Assembly (NCBI GenBank): GCA_903866605.1
Contig: CAIPOF010000019.1
Span: 1-48,071 of the forward strand
Direction: 5' to 3'
DNA: 48,071 nt
From: an uncultured bacterium
GTDB lineage: Bacteria > Patescibacteriota > Saccharimonadia > Saccharimonadales > Saccharimonadaceae
Position numbers and translations under genes: made by a program
Notes under the pieces: generated by a model
The model's input: the letters and a program-made list of their open reading frames with translations, nothing else
Database searches by the model: none
What the model was told of the DNA's origin: nothing
Shown: piece after piece, positions 19,612 to 28,641 of the stretch
How the letters are laid out: every line of letters begins with the position of its first letter
Numbering within the stretch: the first letter of the stretch is position 1

Positions 19612-19902
19612 CTATAATCCTAGATTTCCTAGGCTCCCCATAAGTGGTTTCATTTTTTCGGCCGCAACTTCTTGGGCTTTGGCAAGACCGTCTCGAAGTG
19701 CAATTTCCAGCCAATGCTCTAGCTGTTCGATATCGTCGGTATCAATTTGTTCTGGGTCAATCGATATTTTTTTAACCTTCAGCTCACCGGTGACTTGAAC
19801 AACTACAGCTCCATCACCTGCTTCAACTTCAATAATCTCTTTCTTAAGTTCATTTTGTGCCTTGCGCAAATTATTCATCATTTTTACTTGATCGAAAGCC
19901 AT
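19612..19902 (-). CDS. YbaB/EbfC nucleoid-associated protein
   Basis: MNNLRKAQNELKKEI...; small protein next to recR. Confidence 0.85.
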   Translation of the reverse strand: MAFDQVKMMNNLRKAQNELKKEIIEVEAGDGAVVVQVTGELKVKKISIDPEQIDTDDIEQLEHWLEIALRDGLAKAQEVAAEKMKPLMGSLGNLGL

Positions 19903-19943
19903 ATATTTATTCTCCTTTGAATGATTGTATTATCTACTAGTAT

Positions 19944-19974
19944 ACCCGACTTAGGCAAAATCGTCATCAGACAA
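19944..19974. repeat. 31-bp exact direct repeat, copy 1
   Basis: ACCCGACTTAGGCAAAATCGTCATCAGACAA, identical to 20108-20138. Confidence 0.95.
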
Positions 19975-20107
19975 GCTATATATGATCGTGCGAAAACTAT
20001 TTTATCTGAATAAGGTGTAACAATGTATACATCGAATGAAGAAAAATTGTTTGCAGCCGACTATATATAGTTTGCTGATTGAAGATTTTTTGCGTAAATT
20101 GGGTATG

Positions 20108-20138
20108 ACCCGACTTAGGCAAAATCGTCATCAGACAA
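20108..20138. repeat. 31-bp exact direct repeat, copy 2
   Basis: Identical to 19944-19974. Confidence 0.95.
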
Positions 20139-20168
20139 ACCGAGTTTGGTTAAGAATGAACTGACCTA

Positions 20169-21593
20169 TTATTGATTTTTGTTATAAACGTATAATCTGT
20201 CGCTATTAAAATAAGCAGACGATGTAATGATTTTTGAAATCTGATACCCAATGATTGATTCTTTAGCTGCTCGGGTTGCCAGGAAAGTATCACTTATGGG
20301 CATTGTTGATACAATCAATTTTTTATTATATTTTGATACTACTTGATAAAATGGCATTTCATTATCCGAAACAACTAAATTATTAGTTTTAGGCGGTATT
20401 AACAATAGATCTTTATTGAAATTGGAAACCATATTTGGGCTATATCTGTATTCATAGACATATCTGTTGATTCCTGAAAAGACTAGCGCTGTTACTAATA
20501 TAACAACTGGAATTAAACCACCAATGCGGGCATATGGGTTACGTGGGAATAATTCATACCATTGGGCAAGAAGTCCATTTAATCCCGAAGCAAGTAGTAG
20601 GACTAGAGGTAATAATGTGATAGTAGTATAGTTTGGGTTAAGGATAATAATTGGAATTAGACAAATGATCCACAAAATAACTAAATAATTTTTAGCTGTA
20701 AATCTATTTTTAATAACAAAGTAGGCTCCCAGCGCGATCAACATCACTGATCCAAGTTCAAAAAATGGTGTCATCATTGTTGTCCCACCAGTGTTCGCAA
20801 AACTAAAATACTGGTTAAATAGTGATGACAAGTTTGAACCGATATTTGGCCATGTCGAAGGAAATCCTAGTAGAGTAAAGCATAAACTCGGTGCTTTATA
20901 GATTGCATACATTAATGGAGAAATTAGTATTAATGCAATAATAATACCGTTTATCAATTCCGATCGTGACAAGTGCTTGATCAGATACCTCAGATGAGGA
21001 TGTATCGCAATTGCACCGACTATTACCAGGATTACATATATGCTTAGCGGAGTATATAAACTTAGTGTAGCTAGAATAAAAAATGCTGCTATAAACAATT
21101 TTCGAAATTTTTTCATTGTCGGTATGAGACTTGCAAATAGTATTATCCAAACAGGCCAAAACAGATAAAGAATGTCCGATGTGCCGTTTTGAGCTATAAA
21201 TAGAAACTGGCTAGTAGTGATGGCGATTAACGACGCTAGAACTGCTATATTTGTCTTGAACCACTGCCTCAGTAACAAGATTAACCCTAAGGCTGACAGG
21301 AATGCTAATATAATTGAAGGGAGTTTAACACTAAAAATTGAAACACCAAAAAAATGAAAACTTGTATGTTGCAGTAAGTGATATGGAAGGTTAACAACGT
21401 CCATGGACCAGTATTTTAAAACATAAATTGAATTACTCTTTAGAACAGATTGAATTTCTTGATTTGTGATACCTCCTGGTAAAAATAAACCAATAAAAAC
21501 AAGTGTAGCAATTAATCCTACTGCTACTAAAATATATCCAATTAGATTCCGTCTTTTATATATAAAAAAATCAGATATTTTATATTTATTCAT
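20169..21593 (-). CDS. Glycosyltransferase family 39-like integral membrane protein
   Basis: Multi-TM protein with early acidic residue after the first TM (YWSMDVVNLPYHLLQHTSFHFFGVSIFSVKLPS), typical of GT39/ArnT-type proteins. Confidence 0.6.
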   Translation of the reverse strand: MNKYKISDFFIYKRRNLIGYILVAVGLIATLVFIGLFLPGGITNQEIQSVLKSNSIYVLKYWSMDVVNLPYHLLQHTSFHFFGVSIFSVKLPSIILAFLSALGLILLLRQWFKTNIAVLASLIAITTSQFLFIAQNGTSDILYLFWPVWIILFASLIPTMKKFRKLFIAAFFILATLSLYTPLSIYVILVIVGAIAIHPHLRYLIKHLSRSELINGIIIALILISPLMYAIYKAPSLCFTLLGFPSTWPNIGSNLSSLFNQYFSFANTGGTTMMTPFFELGSVMLIALGAYFVIKNRFTAKNYLVILWIICLIPIIILNPNYTTITLLPLVLLLASGLNGLLAQWYELFPRNPYARIGGLIPVVILVTALVFSGINRYVYEYRYSPNMVSNFNKDLLLIPPKTNNLVVSDNEMPFYQVVSKYNKKLIVSTMPISDTFLATRAAKESIIGYQISKIITSSAYFNSDRLYVYNKNQ

Positions 21594-21620
21594 ATCTATA
21601 AATAATTATATCACGTAGCC

Positions 21621-22970
21621 TTAATCATCATGCTTACTATCAAGTGATGTAAAGCGTAGGCGCTCTGGGTGGAAGTATAACTCAACTTTACCAGTTGGTC
21701 CGTTACGATGTTTGGCGATGTATAAATCTGTTATATTCTCGCGTTCGGTTTCGGGGTTATAGTAGGCTTCACGATAGATAAACATAACAATATCTGCATC
21801 TTGTTCGATTGATCCTGACTCACGCAAATCAGCTAGTTGAGGTATTTGCGGGCTTCGCGACTCGACTGAACGTGATAATTGGCTGAGGGCTATAACTGGA
21901 ACATTTAATTCACGAGCGATTAATTTAAGTCCTCTGGATATTTCACCAACTTCTTGGACACGATTACCGTTATCGCGACCATTGCCTTGCATCAATTGCA
22001 AGTAGTCAACTATCACAAGCCCTAATGGTTGTTCATGGTTAGCACGACGAGCTTTGGTGCGCATTTCTAAAACAGATAGCCCAGGCGTATCATCAATAAA
22101 TATTTGGGCTTCGGCCAATTCGCCCATTGCTTCTGATAATTTACTAAAATCATCATCAGACAAATTTCCTGTTCGTATATTCCAGGCATCAACACCGGAC
22201 GCATCAGCTAACATACGATCAACCAATTGCTCTTTGCTCATTTCTAGGCTAAAAAACAGTACTGGCTGTTTAGCAGCGGTTGCAATATTATATGCCAGAT
22301 TTGTTACAAGTGTAGTTTTACCCATGGCAGGACGTGATGCTAAAATAATTAAATCACTTCTTTGCAATCCGGCTGTCATAGTATCCAGATCGCGATAGCC
22401 GGTTCTAACACCACGCAAGGCTCCCTTGTTGCGATGTAATTCTTCCATACGGTCAAAACTTTCGGTCAGAATGCTTTCGATACTAACTATGTCCTGTTTG
22501 AGTGATTGGTCACTGACGGAAAATAATTCCGCTTCGGCTTTTTCCAGTAACTCTTGAGTAGTGGTTTCTTCATTGTAGCCAAGTTCCGAAATTTCACTGC
22601 TGGCTTTGATCAATCGACGTCGAATAGCCTTTTGGGCAACTAATTCTGCATAAGCTTCGGCGTGTGCCGAGGTAGGAACGTAATTCGTCAAATCTGTTAA
22701 ATAAGCCGAACCACCAATAATGTCTAATTCTTTTTTGCGCTTTAATTCGTCCGTTAGAGTTAATAAATCGACAGGTTTATGTTTTTCATACAAGTTCATC
22801 ATGGCACCAAAAATAGTTGAATGGCGCTTTTCGTAAAAATCTTTAATTGTGACATGTTCAGAAATATCAGCCAGTGTTTCTTCGTCTATTAAAACAGCAC
22901 CCAGCAAACTTTTCTCGGCATCTAGATTTTGTGGTGGTATTTTCCCCGCAGTTACTTCCTTGTTAGCCAT
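21621..22970 (-). CDS. dnaB: Replicative DNA helicase DnaB
   Basis: PPQNLDAEKSLLGAVLID, SRPAMGKTTLVTNLAYN, FSLEMSKEQLVDRMLA, DYLQLM, AKHRNGPTG. Confidence 0.95.
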   Translation of the reverse strand: MANKEVTAGKIPPQNLDAEKSLLGAVLIDEETLADISEHVTIKDFYEKRHSTIFGAMMNLYEKHKPVDLLTLTDELKRKKELDIIGGSAYLTDLTNYVPTSAHAEAYAELVAQKAIRRRLIKASSEISELGYNEETTTQELLEKAEAELFSVSDQSLKQDIVSIESILTESFDRMEELHRNKGALRGVRTGYRDLDTMTAGLQRSDLIILASRPAMGKTTLVTNLAYNIATAAKQPVLFFSLEMSKEQLVDRMLADASGVDAWNIRTGNLSDDDFSKLSEAMGELAEAQIFIDDTPGLSVLEMRTKARRANHEQPLGLVIVDYLQLMQGNGRDNGNRVQEVGEISRGLKLIARELNVPVIALSQLSRSVESRSPQIPQLADLRESGSIEQDADIVMFIYREAYYNPETERENITDLYIAKHRNGPTGKVELYFHPERLRFTSLDSKHDD

Positions 22971-22976
22971 TTGCGT

Positions 22977-24422
22977 CTATATGGACTCTAATGAGACCTC
23001 TTCTCCTCCACCCATAATAACAGCAACTGCTGCTGCCTGACTACTGCTTGGTGGAGTGGATGTGGGAATAGTGTGGACATTAAGTTCATAAGGCCCTATT
23101 TGTTGGATGCACTTATTGAGTAATAAACTATGCTTACTGTCATCAAGTTTGTTTTTGTAAAATTTATTGTGCGTATATATGGTTAAATTATTGTTTTCCA
23201 GCTGATGACCACATTTTGACAAAACACTGTATAAGGCAATATGATTTTGGCGTGTAAATTCGATTAGCTTTGACCAATCAAACGATTTAACATTATTTAG
23301 AAGGTCACCTTTTCGGTTAAAATTTTTCGTAACATTGCTTCGCTCCAGGTCTGAACGCGAATCAATCGGTTTTTCCTCTGTAGCTTGTTTTTCAAGTTCG
23401 GCTATCGTTGCGCTAAATTCGAATGGTTGGGCTAGAAGTGCAGCAGATTTGGTTGGTAGTTTTGGCATTGCAGCCAAGCCAAGTACACTCAGCAACTTTA
23501 ATTGAGGTTGTGGGCTTTTGGGAACATCAATAAGTGAGTCAAGTAGAGTCAAAAGCTGTGGCTTTTCGATTAAACTATCACGAATTTTGCCAGATAATTG
23601 AGCTGTTATTACGCTACTATTTACGCCTGAGTTAAATGATTGATCTAATAATTCAACTATTTTTTTTACATTTCGATTTTCAACAGCTTCCAATAATTGG
23701 TCGATAACTTCATTTGGTGCTAATCCCAGCATATCCTCAATTAGTTTTACAGAAATTTCATTGTCTTTAGTATTAACTAATCCAGAAAGTTGATCAAGCA
23801 AACTAATACTATCACGAAAACTACCATCACTACGCAATGCGATTAGTTTTAGGGCTTCATCAGATATGTTAATGCCCTCAGATTTAGCAATGTATGCCAA
23901 ATGCTTGACGGCGTCATCGACGCTAATAGGCCGAAAACTATACCTTTGTACCCGGCTGATAATCGTGGCCGGTAATTTCTCGGCATTAGTGGTTGCCAGT
24001 ATAAAAACAATATGTTCTGGTGGTTCTTCGAGAGTTTTTAAGAGTGCATTAAAGGCAGCCTTGGATAGCATATGAACTTCGTCAATAATATATATTTTTT
24101 TATCTGCTGAAAACGGTGCAATTTGGACTTTTTCGCGCAGGTCACGGACATCTTCAACGCCATTATTACTAGCAGCGTCAATTTCGATAATATCTAGATT
24201 GGTATTTTCTTCATCATAGGACAAACCATTAATTTCGTGTGCCAAAATTCGAGCAACTGATGTTTTTCCAACACCACGTGGTCCAGATAATAAATAGGCA
24301 TGCGAAATGTGGCCCTCTGATATAGAACGAGACAATATATCTGTTATATGCTTTTGTCCAATTACCTCGCCAAGTGATTTACTGCGATATTTTCGATACA
24401 ATGCCAGACTCGACTTACGCAT
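22977..24422 (-). CDS. dnaX: DNA polymerase III gamma/tau subunit
   Basis: LYRKYRSKSLGEVIGQKHI, GPRGVGKTSVARILA, IEIDAASNNGVEDVR, IIDEVHMLSKAAFNALLKTLEEPP. Confidence 0.95.
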   Translation of the reverse strand: MRKSSLALYRKYRSKSLGEVIGQKHITDILSRSISEGHISHAYLLSGPRGVGKTSVARILAHEINGLSYDEENTNLDIIEIDAASNNGVEDVRDLREKVQIAPFSADKKIYIIDEVHMLSKAAFNALLKTLEEPPEHIVFILATTNAEKLPATIISRVQRYSFRPISVDDAVKHLAYIAKSEGINISDEALKLIALRSDGSFRDSISLLDQLSGLVNTKDNEISVKLIEDMLGLAPNEVIDQLLEAVENRNVKKIVELLDQSFNSGVNSSVITAQLSGKIRDSLIEKPQLLTLLDSLIDVPKSPQPQLKLLSVLGLAAMPKLPTKSAALLAQPFEFSATIAELEKQATEEKPIDSRSDLERSNVTKNFNRKGDLLNNVKSFDWSKLIEFTRQNHIALYSVLSKCGHQLENNNLTIYTHNKFYKNKLDDSKHSLLLNKCIQQIGPYELNVHTIPTSTPPSSSQAAAVAVIMGGGEEVSLESI

Positions 24423-24531
24423 GATATTGTTTGTTTCCCCTTGCTCTATTTATACATTGATTATACGCAATTTATTTGCTATATAATGCCGTATTTTTTA
24501 CCTTTTTGTTTTCACCTCTGTGAATAGTTCT

Positions 24532-24559
24532 AGTATAACGCTTTTGCTAATAGTGTCAA
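24532..24559 (-). promoter_or_regulatory. Promoter for dnaX-dnaB
   Basis: Minus strand TTGACA-N16-TATACT upstream of dnaX. Confidence 0.6.
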
Positions 24560-24603
24560 CAAAAAACTTGCAGCTAGTTCTAATTGTAAGTCGTTAATAT
24601 CTC

Positions 24604-25185
24604 TTACGAGCATGTGTCGAGTTGTGTTGGAATGTGGTATTTTGTGCAAGCTGCTTCCGATTCTGACGTGGGTGCTTGTCCACCAAACAATTGAGTCCAC
24701 TTGTCGCTCGCATACATGGCAGTCAGGATATAACCTCCCGTTATAGCGCCGTATGGTGATACTGAACAGCTACCAAAATATTGATCATTTTTGCCGTTGG
24801 TCATACCGTTTGATAATGTAGCAAAACCTACGTTTTTATTATCAGTTTTGCAAAAATTCACCAGCGATTCATACAGGCCAGAGCTTACTGATTGCTGGGT
24901 TGTTTCTGGTGTTGTAGCCTTTACTGCAACTTGAGTTTCTAAACTTTTCACATTTGATTGCAAGCTAACTATCTTTTTATCTTTAGTGACAACTAGTGAG
25001 TTTAATGACTTACTATTGTTGTCATTTTGATTTGACATATATGTCCAAACCGAAATTCCCGATAAAGCAGCTGCTAAAACAGCTACTGATACGAACAGCA
25101 TCAATTTTTTCCAATTAAACCCCTTTTTTGATGATGGGTTCACTAAACCGCCATTAAAATGTTGAGATTCTGATTCAGGTTGCAT
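24604..25185 (-). CDS. Hypothetical single-TM exported protein
   Basis: N-terminal cytoplasmic segment, TM (LMLFVSVAVLAAALSGISVWTYM), coiled segment, C-terminal domain with Cys. Confidence 0.65.
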   Translation of the reverse strand: MQPESESQHFNGGLVNPSSKKGFNWKKLMLFVSVAVLAAALSGISVWTYMSNQNDNNSKSLNSLVVTKDKKIVSLQSNVKSLETQVAVKATTPETTQQSVSSGLYESLVNFCKTDNKNVGFATLSNGMTNGKNDQYFGSCSVSPYGAITGGYILTAMYASDKWTQLFGGQAPTSESEAACTKYHIPTQLDTCS

Positions 25186-25261
25186 TATTCCCCCTTAACT
25201 ATTTCTTAACAACATAATAGCAGCTTATGCTAATAATTTCTACATATAAGTGATTGATCCT

Positions 25262-25780
25262 CTATAAAGCTGCTTCGACTGCAGCCCAGACAGCATCTGG
25301 ATTTTCGGCTGGGACAATGACTGTGACTTGATCACCGACATTAATTCGGAAATATGTAACACTGGCAAGCAGTATTCGATATTCGCGGCCATTCACTTCT
25401 ACGTAATAGGCGCCGTCATGTTGGACTAATGTCCCGATAATTTGTTTACGTTCGATTGGGCTAATTTGTTTATAAACAAACCCACCATCATCAGTGATTG
25501 TAAGTTTCAAAATATCGCCTTCGACCAATTTTGACTTACTGGCGTAATTAGCAGGAACTGGATACTCTTTGCCATCTGGTCCAGCCATTTTTTGGCCATC
25601 AAATACGCCCTCGATGACTTTGCCTCTAGCATCGTCCATGCTACTGGTTTTAGGCGTTATTGAACTGCCGTCATCTCCAGTTATGCTGATAAGTAATTCC
25701 CTGGCTGCTGCTAAGTTTGTTTCAGCTTCTTGCATTAAACTATGCAGACGCTTTATTTGTTTTTCAGGTAGTTCAGACAT
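25262..25780 (-). CDS. Conserved hypothetical protein, possible OB/beta-barrel-like domains
   Basis: Intact ORF; ATG at 25780 (MSELPEKQ) is a likely start. Confidence 0.6.
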   Translation of the reverse strand: MSELPEKQIKRLHSLMQEAETNLAAARELLISITGDDGSSITPKTSSMDDARGKVIEGVFDGQKMAGPDGKEYPVPANYASKSKLVEGDILKLTITDDGGFVYKQISPIERKQIIGTLVQHDGAYYVEVNGREYRILLASVTYFRINVGDQVTVIVPAENPDAVWAAVEAAL

Positions 25781-25919
25781 GGTAACTCGCAATTTCCTTT
25801 TGTCTATTTTTGGATGATATTACCCTATATATATCAATTATCAATGATAATGTCAAGAATACATCAAAGTTTTCCACATAATTTTATGGGATAATGATTT
25901 ATTTGTTGTATATTTTGAT

Positions 25920-25955
25920 TACAAAAAATACCGTTCGCTAAACACAAACGGTATT
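25920..25955 (-). terminator. Intrinsic terminator after rplL
   Basis: AATACCGTT-loop-AACGGTATT stem followed by a U-tract on the minus strand. Confidence 0.8.
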
Positions 25956-25993
25956 AATTGTATTTTACAATGTGTGGTCGATTTTTTTAAAAC

Positions 25994-26395
25994 TTATACT
26001 AATTCTACTGTGGCGCCAGCTTCTTCAAGTAGTTTTTTGGCAGTGTCAGCTTCTTCTTTATTGGCTTTTTCTTTAACTGTTGAGGGAACGCTATCAACTA
26101 TTGCTTTGGCTTCACCCAAACCTAGTCCTGTGATTTCTTTTACTGCCTTGATGACAGCAACTTTTTGAACGCCGGCTTCTTTTAGGTTAATTGTAAACTC
26201 TGTTTTGCCTTCTTCGGCAGCAGGTGCAGCGTCGGCAGCAGGTGCAGCCACAGCGGCAGCAGGTGCAGCAGAGCTAACGCCCCACTCACCTTCTAGGTGT
26301 TTTACGATTTGACTTAGTTCGATAGCTGAAAGTTTATTCAGTTCATCAATGATTTTTGTTTGTGATGCGGATAGCTTGATTTCTTTATCAGCCAT
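25994..26395 (-). CDS. rplL: 50S ribosomal protein L7/L12
   Basis: [39 protein letters not shown], Ala-rich hinge. Confidence 0.97.
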   Translation of the reverse strand: MADKEIKLSASQTKIIDELNKLSAIELSQIVKHLEGEWGVSSAAPAAAVAAPAADAAPAAEEGKTEFTINLKEAGVQKVAVIKAVKEITGLGLGEAKAIVDSVPSTVKEKANKEEADTAKKLLEEAGATVELV

Positions 26396-26412
26396 GGTTA
26401 AATCTCCTTTAG

Positions 26413-26500
26413 TAGATTTTAGATTTTAGATTTTGGATTATAGCATGAGGAGTCGGACTTAGCGTCTGAGATTCTTCAATAATCTATAATCCATAATCTA
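26413..26500. repeat. Heptamer inverted-repeat element (family 1), intergenic rplJ-rplL
   Basis: TAGATTTTAGATTTTAGATTTTGGATTATAG ... AATAATCTATAATCCATAATCTA; period 7 arms; shares TAGATTTTGGATTAT with the cysS and prepilin copies. Confidence 0.85.
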
Positions 26501-26530
26501 TTTTCTTCTGTTATTGAAATGGTTACAGAA

Positions 26531-27058
26531 TTAGATTGATTCAGTATGCGCAGATAATACTTGCGTAAATCCTCGTTGTACGCCGTTTGCAACATTAAGG
26601 AATCCTGTAAGTGGTGCTGCAATTACGCTGACTAATTGACCACGAAGCTGATCCTTAGTTGGCAAAGCAGCCAGTGCTGTGACCGTTGCTGTATCGTGTG
26701 TTGAGCCAGTGTCGTCAAAACCAACAATCAGTTTTAAGGCTGGGTGTGTTTTGGCAAATTTAGCTAGTATCTGAGCTGGAGCAACCTCATCTTCATCCGA
26801 AAATGCATAAACTAATTGTCCGGATAACAAACTAGTTTCAGCTGATTTAAACTTAGCATTAGAGCCAAGCGCTACTCGTACTAAACGATTTTTTGCAACT
26901 TTGATAGTAACATGGTTCTCGCGAGCCAATCCACGAAGTCCTTGCATATCAGCTACGCTAAGTCCGGTATAGGTCGCACCGACTGAACCTTTCGCCGAGG
27001 CAAATAATTCAGTTAATTCTGCAACCAAAGTGTTCTTTTTATCGCGTGTAATTGCCAT
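26531..27058 (-). CDS. rplJ: 50S ribosomal protein L10
   Basis: MAITRDKKNTLVAELTELFASAKGSVGATYTGLSVADMQGLR; start at 27058, the longer ORF runs through the leader. Confidence 0.93.
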   Translation of the reverse strand: MAITRDKKNTLVAELTELFASAKGSVGATYTGLSVADMQGLRGLARENHVTIKVAKNRLVRVALGSNAKFKSAETSLLSGQLVYAFSDEDEVAPAQILAKFAKTHPALKLIVGFDDTGSTHDTATVTALAALPTKDQLRGQLVSVIAAPLTGFLNVANGVQRGFTQVLSAHTESI

Positions 27059-27141
27059 AAAAATCCTTTCTTTGATTGATATTTTTTGTAAAGTTTCATC
27101 CGACCATATTGTAAATGTTCTAGACAGTTGCAAGACCAAAA

Positions 27142-27176
27142 TAAAAAAGTCTTTGGGCCTCGCACTGCCAAAGACT
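27142..27176 (-). promoter_or_regulatory. Attenuator terminator hairpin in the rplJL leader
   Basis: Minus strand AGTCTTTGG-cagtgcgaggc-CCAAAGACT followed by TTTTTTA, between promoter and rplJ start. Confidence 0.7.
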
Positions 27177-27273
27177 AAAATCGAAAAATGTATTGTATAC
27201 ACAATCCTAGGTAGTAAATTAAGTCGTTCGGTTATACTCACGACAGCTACTGTCTTTGGTAATGTCTGCAGGC

Positions 27274-27303
27274 AGTATAACAAATTTGTTCAGTCAATGT
27301 CAA
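27274..27303 (-). promoter_or_regulatory. Promoter for rplJ-rplL
   Basis: Minus strand TTGACA-N18-TATACT. Confidence 0.7.
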
Positions 27304-27324
27304 TACATGTAAATTATTATTTAA

Positions 27325-27361
27325 AATTAAATTGGCCAGGGATGTTTGCGCATCCCTGGCC
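27325..27361 (-). terminator. Intrinsic terminator after the 27391-27942 gene
   Basis: Perfect 11-bp stem GGCCAGGGATG-tttgcg-CATCCCTGGCC followed by a U-rich tract on the minus strand. Confidence 0.75.
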
Positions 27362-27390
27362 ATGTTGTACTCCTCCCACTCGATGAGACT

Positions 27391-27942
27391 CTAGAGTTTC
27401 GCCTGAAAATCGGCGAGACTCTGAGTCTCCCAGCCGTAGCCGAGACCAGCCTGAACGGCTGACTCGACTTGGGTCTTGAGGACCGTAAACCGCTGACTAG
27501 CGGCGGAGTGGCCCTCAGGCCCCAGTTGGGCCATCGCTGAGAGAGCGCCCAAAAGCTGCTCTCTCAGGTCGAACGGCCAACTTCGATATGAGTGACCAAA
27601 GTTCTGGGTCGCCATCATATCATAATTGGCCTCCCAGAAAAGAAGCCCCCGACGAAGATCTGCAACTCGATTCTGAAGCGTACTGACCTGAGACCTCTGG
27701 TCCCAGTAGGTACTCTCCAATTTTTTGACCTTCTTGACCAACCGAGCAGACTTTTGCTCGGCCGACTTGACATCACTCTTTAGCAGCAGATCATTGCTCT
27801 GCAGAGCGATGTTCTTGGCCTGGAGAGCCTTGTTCTGGCTCTCCAGCTTGTAGTTCCTCGTCAATTCGACGAGAAAGGCTACAGACAACACCGTTGTTAG
27901 TATCAACCATGCTACTATGCAGATTTTTTCGAGCTTAGACAT
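27391..27942 (-). CDS. Hypothetical single-TM coiled-coil protein (GC-rich island 1)
   Basis: ATG at 27942 with SD GGGAG; TM then long coiled coil; composition differs from flanks. Confidence 0.7.
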   Translation of the reverse strand: MSKLEKICIVAWLILTTVLSVAFLVELTRNYKLESQNKALQAKNIALQSNDLLLKSDVKSAEQKSARLVKKVKKLESTYWDQRSQVSTLQNRVADLRRGLLFWEANYDMMATQNFGHSYRSWPFDLREQLLGALSAMAQLGPEGHSAASQRFTVLKTQVESAVQAGLGYGWETQSLADFQAKL

Positions 27943-27984
27943 TTCTACTCCCTGATAATGTGAATGAACGAATACAACTCGCAT

Positions 27985-28013
27985 ATAATAGCACTAAAGC
28001 GATAATAAGTCAA
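27985..28013 (-). promoter_or_regulatory. Promoter of the island 1 gene
   Basis: Minus strand TTGACT-N17-TATTAT. Confidence 0.6.
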
Positions 28014-28017
28014 GTGC

Positions 28018-28641
28018 TTATGGTTTAATATGTTCCCATATTTCACCGGCCATTTCATCAATAGTTTGATTAGCCGAAATTATTGGAATATTACGAGATT
28101 TTGCAATTTTCAGATAGGCATTTCTTACTTTTGTTTGAAAATCATTATCTTTAGATTCAAATGTATCAGGGTTATCCAGTTTACCTCTAGTATTAATCCG
28201 TTTGACTCGCTCTTTTTCGTCATCCATATCCAAAATTATGGCAATATCTGGGTTCATATATCGATTATCAGTAGATTGAAGAGTTATATTCTCAATAGTT
28301 TTTAAATCTAATCCTTCGCCATATCCTTGATAGGCCAAAGTTGAATAGTAATTACGTGACGCAACGACCCATTTGCCTTTTGAAAGTTCATTTACTGCCA
28401 ATTTTTGCCATATTTCGTGTCTGGCAGCACTGAATAGCAACAAATTCGTCATAGAATCACGATCTAGGCTACCATTTTTTATAACATTTCTAATTGCATC
28501 AGCCATGAGACTGCCGGCTGGTTCATGAAATTCAATCGAATCAATATTGTGTTGTAGCAACCTTTGTCGGATCAGACCAACTTGAGTTGATTTACCTGTG
28601 CCATCATGGCCTTCAATAACAATGTATTTACCGGTTAACAT
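28018..28641 (-). CDS. tmk: Thymidylate kinase
   Basis: IEGHDGTGKSTQVGLI, ASRNYYSTLAYQGYGEG. Confidence 0.88.
   Translation of the reverse strand: MLTGKYIVIEGHDGTGKSTQVGLIRQRLLQHNIDSIEFHEPAGSLMADAIRNVIKNGSLDRDSMTNLLLFSAARHEIWQKLAVNELSKGKWVVASRNYYSTLAYQGYGEGLDLKTIENITLQSTDNRYMNPDIAIILDMDDEKERVKRINTRGKLDNPDTFESKDNDFQTKVRNAYLKIAKSRNIPIISANQTIDEMAGEIWEHIKP

Noticed and set aside
27059-27283. N-terminal extension of L10 in the ORF track
   Set aside because: The upstream part is the structured leader; canonical L10 starts at MAITRDKKN (27058) with its own RBS.
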